In this document: positions 37,330-44,569 of the stretch, in pieces
How positions within the stretch are numbered: position 1 is the stretch's first letter
Layout: the number at the start of each line of letters is the position of its first letter
Assembly: GCF_003332885.2 (NCBI RefSeq)
Contig: NZ_QOWJ01000013.1
Location: 1 to 64,000 of the forward strand
From: Paracnuella aquatica
Lineage (GTDB): Bacteria > Bacteroidota > Bacteroidia > Chitinophagales > Chitinophagaceae
Direction of reading: 5' to 3'
Length of the DNA: 64,000 nt
Position numbers and translations under genes: made by a program
The notes under the pieces: generated by a model
What the model was told of the DNA's origin: nothing
Database searches by the model: none
What the model saw: only the letters and a program-made list of their open reading frames with translations

Positions 37330-37363
37330 AAAAAGGGCACTACCAGCAGGTAATGCCCTTTTT
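37330..37363. terminator. Terminator of the esterase gene
   Basis: AAAAAGGGCA and TGCCCTTTTT form a 10-bp stem around a 14-base loop. On the minus strand it follows the esterase stop by about 30 bp. The rest of 37018-37395 holds nothing I can name. Confidence 0.75.
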
Positions 37364-37395
37364 ATTTTGGTAAAAATGATAACGCCACTACAGTG

Positions 37396-38337
37396 TTAGG
37401 CCGCTTTTGCTTTCAGGAAGCGGTTTACTTCGAGCCAGTACATAAACGCATCAAACCAACGGTTGCTGGTGCGGTCGGGGTTGCCCAGGCCAAAGCCATG
37501 GCCACCGTTTTGGTACAAGTGAAACTCCACCGGGATGCCGGCTTTGTGCCAGGATTCGATCACGCCAAACTGCCCGCGGAACAGGAAGTCGTCGGTGGCA
37601 ATAACGTTGAACATCGGAGGTGCATTTTTGGGCACATCCACAGGGCCCATGCCGCCATACACCGGCCCGATAAAGGCCAGCTTCATGGTCTTGGAGTTGA
37701 GCGTAGCGTGCATGGTGAGTCCGGCGCCGGCCGAAAACCCGATCATGCCGATCCGGGCAGTATCCACGCCCCATTCTTTAGCCCGTTTGATGATCATGGC
37801 ATAAGCCGCTTCGGCATCGGCCAGCTGGTTCGACAGGTCGAGCTGCTGTGCTGCTGCCGGCGCTGCGCCACCGGCTGGGTTGGGTGTGGCTGCAGGGCGG
37901 GGCCGGTTCATCCAATCGGTAAAATCTTCCAGTTTTTCCGGCGTTGGGTGCAAGCGGTATTTAAGCACAAAAGCGGCAATGCCTTTGTCGGCCAGCGCCT
38001 GTGCCACTTCCCAGCCTTCGTTACCCAGCGACAGCCAGCGGTAGCCGCCACCCGGCGCCACAATTACAGCAGTGCCATTGGCCTTGCCGGGCTTGGGTAA
38101 AAACGGGGTGAGTGTGGCTGCGGTAATGTTGCGGGCCATCGGGTCGCCCCACTGCTTGAACCAGGTTTCCTTGGCGGGCTGGTTGGCCACGCCACCGGTA
38201 TTGAGCGGAATGGCATTTTTCTCCACCGGTGTTTCCATCGGGTAAATGGTTCCGTCCTGCGCCATAGCCGGTGCGGAAAGGCTCAGCGCGGCTGCTACAA
38301 CGAGGGCAGCAGCAAAGTTTTTTCTTGTGTACGTCAT
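37396..38337 (-). CDS. Secreted alpha/beta-hydrolase, acetyl-xylan-esterase/BD-FAE type
   Basis: A 313-residue exported esterase. The signal peptide is ALVVAAALSLSAPAMAQ. The oxyanion motif is VAPGGGYRWLS, the nucleophile elbow GMIGFSAGAGLTMHA (Ser in GFSAG), an Asp in VIATDDFLF and the His in YQNGGHGFG. This order matches carbohydrate esterases that remove acetyl or feruloyl groups from plant polysaccharides. It begins at ATG 38337. With the GH97 gene diverging from it and GH43/GH127 10 kb away, a role in plant-glycan breakdown is plausible. Confidence 0.82.
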   Translation of the reverse strand: MTYTRKNFAAALVVAAALSLSAPAMAQDGTIYPMETPVEKNAIPLNTGGVANQPAKETWFKQWGDPMARNITAATLTPFLPKPGKANGTAVIVAPGGGYRWLSLGNEGWEVAQALADKGIAAFVLKYRLHPTPEKLEDFTDWMNRPRPAATPNPAGGAAPAAAQQLDLSNQLADAEAAYAMIIKRAKEWGVDTARIGMIGFSAGAGLTMHATLNSKTMKLAFIGPVYGGMGPVDVPKNAPPMFNVIATDDFLFRGQFGVIESWHKAGIPVEFHLYQNGGHGFGLGNPDRTSNRWFDAFMYWLEVNRFLKAKAA

Positions 38338-38752
38338 GAAGGAGGTTTGCAGGTTTGAAGTTTAAAAGTATGGGGTGTTGATGTTAGCAAACGTTATAGG
38401 TTCGTGGTCTGCTGGCCGACCTAGTGCGACCGGGTGATGCATTGTTGCTTTTTTTCACATGGCGGCACAAAGCGGAGTTGGCAAACCTGGCAGCGCAATA
38501 ACGGTTTGTAAAGCAATAGAAACGGCCTATTGTAGTGTGGCAAAAAATGTGAAAAAAGGAGCACAAATGTTGAACGATTCGGTAGTTGAATCTAGTATAT
38601 AATTCTGGAGGTGGCTTGTAGGCAGGGTTGCTGTTGACTAGCTGAAAAATTTACATCCTTGTCTTGCTCATCATCGGTGTAGTGGTTGCATTTCAATGTT
38701 TATAAAATTGATGGCGGCAAATTTGAATTTGCACTGCACATCCCATTGCCTA

Positions 38753-38805
38753 GCATCTCACCACAAATCCGTGCACGGGCCTCAAGCGAAGATCCCGGGC
38801 GGACT
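38753..38805 (+). repeat. Family-A palindromic repeat, copy 1 (diverged)
   Basis: Reads CATCTCACCACAAATCCGTG then CACGGGCCTC, AAGCGAAGATCCCGGGCGGA. It aligns end to end with the other four family-A copies but has point changes in the left arm. It is in the 771-bp gap between the esterase and GH97 genes; the remainder of that gap shows no other feature. Confidence 0.65.
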
Positions 38806-39108
38806 AAGAAATTTGGCTAAAACGAGCTTTCAAACACATTAATATCCCCGGCGAACCGGTAAGCTTTCTCCCAAAGAACGCTGAAAGACCGTGGACGATC
38901 GTCTCATTCAGCATTGCAAACAAGCACAGCTAAACATTTGTGCTACTAAAAAGCAGCGTCCTTGCCCCGTACATCCTGCCAATAGCGGACTTTTGTTCGG
39001 ATCCATACCTTAAATTGCTGCCGGCTTGCCAACTCATCAGCAATTGGGCGTGGGCCACACACCAAACCAATACGATCATTGCACTCATTTTTTTTGTAAA
39101 CCAAGTTC

Positions 39109-41052
39109 ATGAAGCATTTATTTTCTTTCGCCGCATGTGCCTGCCTCCTTTTATTTGCCCCAACCCTTTTTGCACAAGATGCCGTAGTACTGAGCCCCGA
39201 TAAGCAACTGCAACTGGCGGTATCGGTTGCCGATGGCAAACCGGTGTATTCCGTTACCTATATGGGCAAAAAAATGTTGGACGCTTCGCCACTGGGACTG
39301 ACCACCAACGAAGGCGATTTCAGCACCGGCATGAAGTACCTGGGCAAGACGGAAAATGTTGTGAATAAAACCTACAGCGAGGAAAAAATCAAAAAATCGC
39401 AGGTCCAATACACTGCCAACAAGCTGACCTGCCTGTTTGAAAATGCTCAGCAGAAAAAGATCAGCATCGTGTTCCAGGTAAGCAACAATGATATTGCTTT
39501 TCGCTACGAGCTGCCCTCCTGGGGCGAACGCATGGCCTGCGTGGTGGAAAGGGAAGCAACCGGCTACCGGTTTCCCTCCGTTACCACCACTTTTCTGTCC
39601 AACATGATGAGTCCCATGACCGGCTTTGCCCGCACCGCACCCAGCTACGAAAGCGGTTATGTTGCCGATGCGCCCATGACCCGTACCAACCGCAACGGGG
39701 AAGGTTTTGTATTTCCCGGCCTGTTTCGCGTGGGTAACGATGGCTGGGTGTTGTTGTCGGAAACCGGTGTGAGCAGCCTGTACTTAGCTTCACACTTAAG
39801 CGAATACAAAGATGGCTTGTACACCGTCGAATATCCCAATCCAAAAACCAACAACGGCTTTGGCTCGTCTACTGCAGCCCTTGCCCTTCCCGGCGTTACG
39901 CCCTGGCGCACCATAACGGTTGGGGCTACCCTAAAACCCATCGTGGAAACCACGATCCCGTTTGACGTGGTGGAACCGCTGTACGAAGCATCGCAAAAAT
40001 ATAAGTATGGAAAATCAACCTGGAGCTGGATCCTGTGGCAGGACAACAGCATGAACTACGACGACCAGGTAAAGTTCATCGACCTTGCCGCCGCCCTGAA
40101 ATACGAGTACATCCTGATGGATGCGCTTTGGGATAAAAACATTGGCAAGGAGCGCATGAAGGAACTGATCAACTATGCCCGTTCGAAAAAAGTTGAGGTG
40201 TTTTTGTGGTACAATTCCAACGGCCCCATTAACGATGCACCGCAGGGACCGCGCAATAAAATGTACACCGCCATTGAGCGGAAGAAGGAAATGAAGTGGC
40301 TGCGCGAAGTGGGCGTAAAAGGTTTGAAGGTTGACTTTTTTGGCGGCGACAAACAGGAAACCATGCGGCTGTATGAGGACATCCTATCCGATGCCAATGA
40401 TTACGGCCTGATGATCATTTTCCATGGCTCTACTTTGCCGCGGGGCTGGGAACGCATGTACCCCAATTTTGTGGGTGCCGAAGCCGTGGTAGCATCCGAG
40501 ATGCTGGTGTTTGTGCAGGGCGTTCGGGAAACAGAAGCATACAATGCAACCATGCATCCATTTATCCGCAACACGGTGGGCAGCATGGAGTTTGGCGGCG
40601 TATTGCTCAACAAGTACCTGGTAAAAAGCAACCAGGGCCGCAACCAGCGCCTCACTACGGATGCATTCCAGTTGGCTACGGCGGTGCTGTTTCAAAACCC
40701 GGTACAAATGTTCGGACTGACACCCAATAACCTCACCGATGTGCCCGCTTTTGCCATCGACTTTATGAGAACGGTGCCTACCACCTGGGATGCAACCCTG
40801 TACATTGACGGCTATCCCGGTAAGCATGCCGTGATTGCACGGCGCAATAAAGCGCAATGGTATGTGGCCGGAGTTAATGCAGGCAAAGAGCCGCTCAAAT
40901 TAAAGCTGAACCTGCCTATGCTTGCGGGCAAGAAGGTGCGGCTGTATGGCGATGATGCTAGCAAAGCGGCCATTATGAAAGAAGTAATCGTAGATAAAAA
41001 CGGCGCAGTGGAAATAGAAATGCAGGCAAGCGGTGGATTTGTGATCAAATAG
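39109..41052 (+). CDS. Secreted family 97 glycoside hydrolase
   Basis: A 647-residue exported enzyme with signal peptide (CACLLLFAPTLFAQ). The N-terminal beta-sandwich (to about 270) and the central barrel match GH97: WSWILWQDNSMNYDDQVKFI, YEYILMDALWDKNIG, EVFLWYNSNGPIN, GVKGLKVDFFGGDKQETM, IIFHGSTLPRGWERMYPN and GAEAVVASEML. The Asp in KVDFF is where retaining GH97 enzymes of the alpha-galactosidase type have their nucleophile, whereas inverting alpha-glucosidases of the SusB type use Glu elsewhere, so alpha-galactosidase-like activity is the better guess. A C-terminal beta domain ends in GGFVIK. No SusC/SusD pair is nearby. Confidence 0.9.
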   Translation: MKHLFSFAACACLLLFAPTLFAQDAVVLSPDKQLQLAVSVADGKPVYSVTYMGKKMLDASPLGLTTNEGDFSTGMKYLGKTENVVNKTYSEEKIKKSQVQYTANKLTCLFENAQQKKISIVFQVSNNDIAFRYELPSWGERMACVVEREATGYRFPSVTTTFLSNMMSPMTGFARTAPSYESGYVADAPMTRTNRNGEGFVFPGLFRVGNDGWVLLSETGVSSLYLASHLSEYKDGLYTVEYPNPKTNNGFGSSTAALALPGVTPWRTITVGATLKPIVETTIPFDVVEPLYEASQKYKYGKSTWSWILWQDNSMNYDDQVKFIDLAAALKYEYILMDALWDKNIGKERMKELINYARSKKVEVFLWYNSNGPINDAPQGPRNKMYTAIERKKEMKWLREVGVKGLKVDFFGGDKQETMRLYEDILSDANDYGLMIIFHGSTLPRGWERMYPNFVGAEAVVASEMLVFVQGVRETEAYNATMHPFIRNTVGSMEFGGVLLNKYLVKSNQGRNQRLTTDAFQLATAVLFQNPVQMFGLTPNNLTDVPAFAIDFMRTVPTTWDATLYIDGYPGKHAVIARRNKAQWYVAGVNAGKEPLKLKLNLPMLAGKKVRLYGDDASKAAIMKEVIVDKNGAVEIEMQASGGFVIK

Positions 41053-41090
41053 TATTACGCCTGCGGAATTGGGGGCTTCCAATTGCCATA

Positions 41091-41143
41091 GGGTCTCGCT
41101 ACAGGCTGTGCACATGTCCTGCAGCGAAGACCCGGGACGGACA
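41091..41143 (+). repeat. Family-A palindromic repeat, copy 2
   Basis: GGGTCTCGCTACAGGCTGTG, a CACATGTCCT centre and GCAGCGAAGACCCGGGACGG. The left arm GGGTCTCGC pairs with GCGAAGACCC of the right arm, with an inner AGGC stem. It lies between the GH97 stop and its terminator. Confidence 0.75.
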
Positions 41144-41150
41144 ACTGAAA

Positions 41151-41184
41151 AAAAGCCGGTCTCATTGGTTTGAGACCGGCTTTT
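41151..41184. terminator. Strong terminator between GH97 and the SDR gene
   Basis: AAAAGCCGGTCTCA pairs perfectly with TGAGACCGGCTTTT around six bases, serving both convergent genes. Confidence 0.9.
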
Positions 41185-41254
41185 ATGTTTTTTTAGTCCT
41201 GTGGTTAAGGCGATTACTTTTTGACCACCTATTTGCGTTGTTGCTGCCGCACTC

Positions 41255-41995
41255 CTACCATGGAATAGCTCCGGTTTCGGGGTTGGTTTCTTCACTAAAG
41301 TATTGTCCCGTCGGGCCGCTCTGGTCAATGAGGACATACTTCACCACACGGGCCGCGGCGTCTTCAACGGTGCCGGTTCCCTGGTGGTTGTTGAAATCGG
41401 TTTTGGTATAGCCCGGGTCCACCACGTTTACTTTAAACGCTGTATCCCGCAGCTCGTAAGCAAGCGTAACGGTGTACATATTCAAAGCCGATTTGGAAGA
41501 AGAATAAACAGCAAACTTTGCATGGTGGTAAAACGGCCACGCGGGATTGCTTTGCAGCGATAGCGAACCCACGCTGGAGCTCACATTCACAATCCTTGGC
41601 TCGGGGGATTTTTGCAACAGATCAAAAAATGCCTGCGTTACCCGCACCACGCCAAACACATTTGTTTCATACACTTGTTTGAAATTGTCGATGGAAGCGT
41701 CCAACGCTTTTTGCGGCACCACACCACTGATGCCTGCATTATTGATCAGCACATCCAGCACCGGTGTTTGTGCACCAATGGTTGCCCGTGCCGCAGCCAC
41801 CGATTGGTCGTTGGTCACATCCAATTCAATGGCGGTTACATTGTTTAATCCTTCGGCTTGCAATGCCGCTGCGGCTTGCTGCCCGTTTTCCAAACTGCGG
41901 CTTCCTAAATAAACATAATAGCCTTGTTGCAACAGTTGCCTGGCCGCTTCCAATCCAATGCTCCTGTTTGCGCCGGTAATCAATACTGTTTTCAT
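41255..41995 (-). CDS. Short-chain dehydrogenase/reductase
   Basis: A 246-residue cytosolic NAD(P) oxidoreductase. The nucleotide motif is LITGANRSIGLEAARQLL, followed by LINNAGISG (NNAG) and the catalytic Ser and YSSSK in VNVSSSVGSLSLQS and FAVYSSSKSALNMYT. It starts at ATG 41995. A palindrome, TTTGCCATTTGGCAAA, lies 53 bp upstream and an identical one lies upstream of the neighbouring Crp/Fnr gene, so the regulator probably controls this gene. Substrate is unknown. Confidence 0.88.
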   Translation of the reverse strand: MKTVLITGANRSIGLEAARQLLQQGYYVYLGSRSLENGQQAAAALQAEGLNNVTAIELDVTNDQSVAAARATIGAQTPVLDVLINNAGISGVVPQKALDASIDNFKQVYETNVFGVVRVTQAFFDLLQKSPEPRIVNVSSSVGSLSLQSNPAWPFYHHAKFAVYSSSKSALNMYTVTLAYELRDTAFKVNVVDPGYTKTDFNNHQGTGTVEDAAARVVKYVLIDQSGPTGQYFSEETNPETGAIPW

Positions 41996-42047
41996 TGTTG
42001 CTTGTTTTTATTACCGCACAAAAATGGGCTGCGCAAAAATGGAATCG

Positions 42048-42063
42048 TTTGCCATTTGGCAAA
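42048..42063. promoter_or_regulatory. Palindromic operator upstream of the SDR gene
   Basis: TTTGCCATTTGGCAAA: two 7-bp arms around TT. It is identical, including the AAAAAG context, to the site at 42673-42688 ahead of the Crp/Fnr gene. It lies in the 75-bp gap between the regulator's stop and the SDR start. This spacing and symmetry fit a Crp/Fnr dimer site; the regulator that binds it is inferred. Confidence 0.65.
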
Positions 42064-42070
42064 AAGCGGT

Positions 42071-42639
42071 TTACTGTATATTTTTTCGGATACGGCTGAG
42101 CGATGATTGGGTAATGCCCAGGTAAGAAGCAATGTATGCCAGCGGCACACGGTTCACGATGTTGGGATAAATTTCGAGAAACTTCAGGTAGCGTTCGGTA
42201 GCGTCCTCGGTTACCAGCGGGCTTCTGCGCTCTACTTTCTGGATTAATGCCTTGGCTACCATGCGGTGTACCATGGCGTCCCAACCAATAATGGTGTTGA
42301 GCAGTTCCTGCCAGTCCCTTTTATTAAAACAAAGCAGCGTACAATCGGTAATGGCCTGCACATACGCCGAGGAGCAAATCTCGTTGTCGAAGCTCTCAAT
42401 GTCGACCACAAGATTGTTTTCGTCGATAAAATACTTGGTGATCTCTTCGCCCTTGTTGTTGTAATAACATACCCGCACCACGCCATCCAGTACAAAACCA
42501 ACCTGCCGGGAAATCTTGCCTGCTTCGGAAAAATACTGGTCCTTGCGCAGCTCCAGCACAAATGATTTACGGTGATCAGCTCGGTTTGTTGCTGGTTGAG
42601 ATTGCCAAACTGCAGCACATAATTGATAAAGGCATTCAT
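42071..42639 (-). pseudogene. Crp/Fnr-family transcription regulator with an apparent frameshift
   Basis: The natural N-terminus, MNAFINYVLQFGNLNQQQTE, starts at ATG 42639 but soon leaves frame. The rest, from KSFVLELRKDQYFSEAG onward, continues in the next frame through the cyclic-nucleotide-binding-like fold (FVLDGVVRVCYYNNKGEEI) to the helix-turn-helix (RVPLAYIASYLGITQSSLSRIRKN) at 42071. Adding one base near 42569-42571 would restore ELIT-V-KSFVLELRK. The site is a short A/T run, so it may be a sequencing error rather than a real mutation. If real, the regulator is dead or starts late. It regulates the SDR gene and itself, judging from the twin operators. Confidence 0.75.
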
Positions 42640-42672
42640 GATTGCAAGTTAGCCGAAGTTGGGGCTGCCCTA

Positions 42673-42688
42673 TTTGCCATTTGGCAAA
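42673..42688. promoter_or_regulatory. Palindromic operator upstream of the Crp/Fnr gene
   Basis: TTTGCCATTTGGCAAA, identical to 42048-42063, and centred about 42 bp upstream of the regulator's ATG. It suggests autoregulation. Confidence 0.65.
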
Positions 42689-42719
42689 AAGTGTGCAAGG
42701 CATGATACTGGCCTTTTCC

Positions 42720-42792
42720 GCCCGGGGTCTCATATGTCCGCCCGGGGTCTTCGCTGGAGGCCTTGTGCATAGCCCTGTGGCGAGACCCCGGG
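42720..42792 (-). repeat. Family-A palindromic repeat, copy 3, plus a fragment
   Basis: On the minus strand 42736-42792 reads GGGGTCTCGCCACAGGGCTA, a GCACAAGGCC centre and CAGCGAAGACCCCGGGCGGA. Immediately next to it (42720-42732) is a partial unit GCCCGGGGTCTCA, so one and a half units are joined. This is the only copy in reverse orientation. Confidence 0.75.
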
Positions 42793-42808
42793 CAACCCAC
42801 CAGACACA

Positions 42809-43504
42809 TTACTTAAGCGATGAAAACAACGCTGTCAAGTCCGCAACATTTCTAAAGTCAACATCATGTTGGCTCAGGTACCGATCAATCTGCGCCGTCC
42901 TGGAAGGAAACGCTTTGGACAGATTCTTTTTCGTAGCCGGTAAATAGCGCCCCTGCGCATCCGCAAAAAAATACTGCGACCGCAGCGTCAACGTTATTTT
43001 TTCATTCACCTTCAGGCTGCGCGATACGCCACCGGTGCGGTCGGTTAAATTATCGTAAGCCGAGATGGCCGAAAGCGAAGTGAACTGGTTGTAAGCGCCC
43101 ATTTTTTCCCGGTTGGTGAGCAGGTACATTTGCCGCTTCAACAATTTTCCAAATGCATGCTCCGCTACCAGTTCATAGTACACCTCCTGGTGCACATAAG
43201 CATGTTCGTTGACCAGGATCTTGTTGATGGTTGCCAACAGCTCTTTGCCAATGACCAGCGTATCGCCGTTTGGCCCAATAAACTCCAGGCTGCCACTCAG
43301 GTTGTTGTAATTGAGCAGTGCCTCGGTTTCGGTGCCGTTCCGGTACAAAACCTTACCCAGCGCAAATTGCGGGTGCTGGTAAATCTTTTCCGGCGTTAAT
43401 ACCTCAGACACTATTGAGCCGACCGGAATAATGATCTCCGGGGCATTCTGCCCGGCCGCCGCTTTTACCAGCAGCACCAAAGCAAAAAAGAAGTATATTT
43501 TCAT
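42809..43504 (-). CDS. Secreted hypothetical protein
   Basis: A 231-residue exported protein with signal peptide (IYFFFALVLLVKAAAGQ). The mature part has a beta-rich region (LEFIGPNGDTLVIGK), AYDNLTDRTGGVSRSLKVN and a C-terminal helix (VADLTALFSSLK). I know no named domain; the pattern is of a periplasmic protein seen in Bacteroidota. It starts at ATG 43504 and stands between two family-A repeats. Confidence 0.7.
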   Translation of the reverse strand: MKIYFFFALVLLVKAAAGQNAPEIIIPVGSIVSEVLTPEKIYQHPQFALGKVLYRNGTETEALLNYNNLSGSLEFIGPNGDTLVIGKELLATINKILVNEHAYVHQEVYYELVAEHAFGKLLKRQMYLLTNREKMGAYNQFTSLSAISAYDNLTDRTGGVSRSLKVNEKITLTLRSQYFFADAQGRYLPATKKNLSKAFPSRTAQIDRYLSQHDVDFRNVADLTALFSSLK

Positions 43505-43603
43505 AAGCCTGTTTTTTTATGGAACGGGTAGTTGGTTGCTTTGCTTAAATATTGTTTGCGCCGGTTTCCGCTGCGGCGTTGTTGGCCGATGCGCTTCATC
43601 GCC

Positions 43604-43660
43604 GCGGGGTCTCGCCACAAGGCTCTGCACAGGCCTGCAGCGAAGACCCCTGGCAGACTG
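43604..43660 (+). repeat. Family-A palindromic repeat, copy 4
   Basis: GCGGGGTCTCGCCACAAGGC, a TCTGCACAGG centre and CCTGCAGCGAAGACCCCTGG. This is the clearest copy: left arm GGGGTCTCGC against GCGAAGACCCC with an inner AGGC/GCCT stem around TGCACA. Confidence 0.8.
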
Positions 43661-43718
43661 GAATAAAGGGCAACCAAGGCGGCAGGTACCGGCCAGCCAA
43701 CATTGCAGTAGGCACCCG

Positions 43719-43909
43719 CCGTTGTTGGTGTGAAGGGATAGCTTATGTGTGTTGGCCCACCAACAACTTTGCGAGCCACTTACCTCCTACACCTTGCTGT
43801 TGGTGTTGCTACGCACAGAACTGCGCAGAACACCAACAACGGCGGAAAGAACTCACACACACTGTTGTTGGTGGGCTAAGCTACATGCCTTCGCCTCACA
43901 CCAACAAAG
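43719..43909. repeat. Three consecutive hairpins built on GTTGTTGGTG / CACCAACAAC
   Basis: Six short words alternate in orientation: GTTGTTGGTG (43721), CCACCAACAAC (43757), TGTTGGTG (43798), CACCAACAAC (43831), GTTGTTGGTGGG (43864) and CACACCAACAA (43897). They form three stem-loops, and the whole block is also an imperfect inverted repeat, since the outer parts share GTTGTTGGTGTGA and TAGCTTA with their reverse complements. No convincing gene covers it. Confidence 0.65.
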
Positions 43910-43951
43910 GCAGCGAACGGCAGGGAACACCTGCAACGTCGGAAACCACCC

Positions 43952-44443
43952 TTAATTGAGGCCTGTTCTTTCTTTTACATAAGCCCGGAAAGCTTCCACC
44001 CCGGCCTCGTTGTGCAAAGCTCTTTTGGGAATGACAAATGCCATATTGTTATCCACGTACAGGTAAAATGCTTTTTTGCTTTCGGTCAGCTTTTTTACTG
44101 CCGACCAATTATATCGCCCACTCGCATCTTTATCTGCACACAGTATTTCATGTTCAGTAAAGTCATATTCTTTTACACCCAAAAAAGCCCCGTTTTCAGC
44201 CGGGATTTTTCGGGTATTGCGTAAAGGGAAATAGATCAGCGCAGCATAAATAACGCAGTACACCGCCGCAGTGATCAGATTGATGCCAAAATCAAAGTCC
44301 GGTTTATCCTTGTTGGAAAAGTACAGCAAACCAATCAGGCAGGCAAGCCCAATAGCTACTGTCTTACCCAGCCTGTTTTGAACGAAATGATGCATCATAA
44401 AATCCGAAAAGTCTTGCCGGGTAATTTCAACTTGCAGTTTCAT
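43952..44443 (-). CDS. YcxB-like domain membrane protein
   Basis: A 163-residue protein with two membrane helices (TVAIGLACLIGLLYF and LITAAVYCVIYAALIYF). The rest is a YcxB-like C-terminal domain: YDFTEHEILCADKDASGRYNW-type strand pattern, KLTESKKAFYLYVDNNMAFVIPKRAL. The family is widespread and of unknown function. The start is the ATG at 44443. It is bracketed by family-A repeats. Confidence 0.75.
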   Translation of the reverse strand: MKLQVEITRQDFSDFMMHHFVQNRLGKTVAIGLACLIGLLYFSNKDKPDFDFGINLITAAVYCVIYAALIYFPLRNTRKIPAENGAFLGVKEYDFTEHEILCADKDASGRYNWSAVKKLTESKKAFYLYVDNNMAFVIPKRALHNEAGVEAFRAYVKERTGLN

Positions 44444-44477
44444 AGTGGTTAAATATTTTTTGAAAGGGGTTTGCCAC

Positions 44478-44532
44478 GTGGTCTCGCCAAAAGGAAGTGC
44501 ATATGGGCCGCAGCGAAGACCCCTGGGCGAAC
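44478..44532 (+). repeat. Family-A palindromic repeat, copy 5
   Basis: GTGGTCTCGCCAAAAGGAAG, a TGCATATGGG centre and CCGCAGCGAAGACCCCTGGG. It lies between the YcxB-like gene and the restriction-like gene. Confidence 0.7.
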
Positions 44533-44569
44533 AAAAAATATGAACAGAGTAGATATTCTAAAGACGTTT

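Noticed and set aside
43552-43959. A 135-codon plus-strand frame over family-A copy 4 and the triple hairpin
   Set aside because: Cys/Trp-rich product made by the palindromes; no start context.
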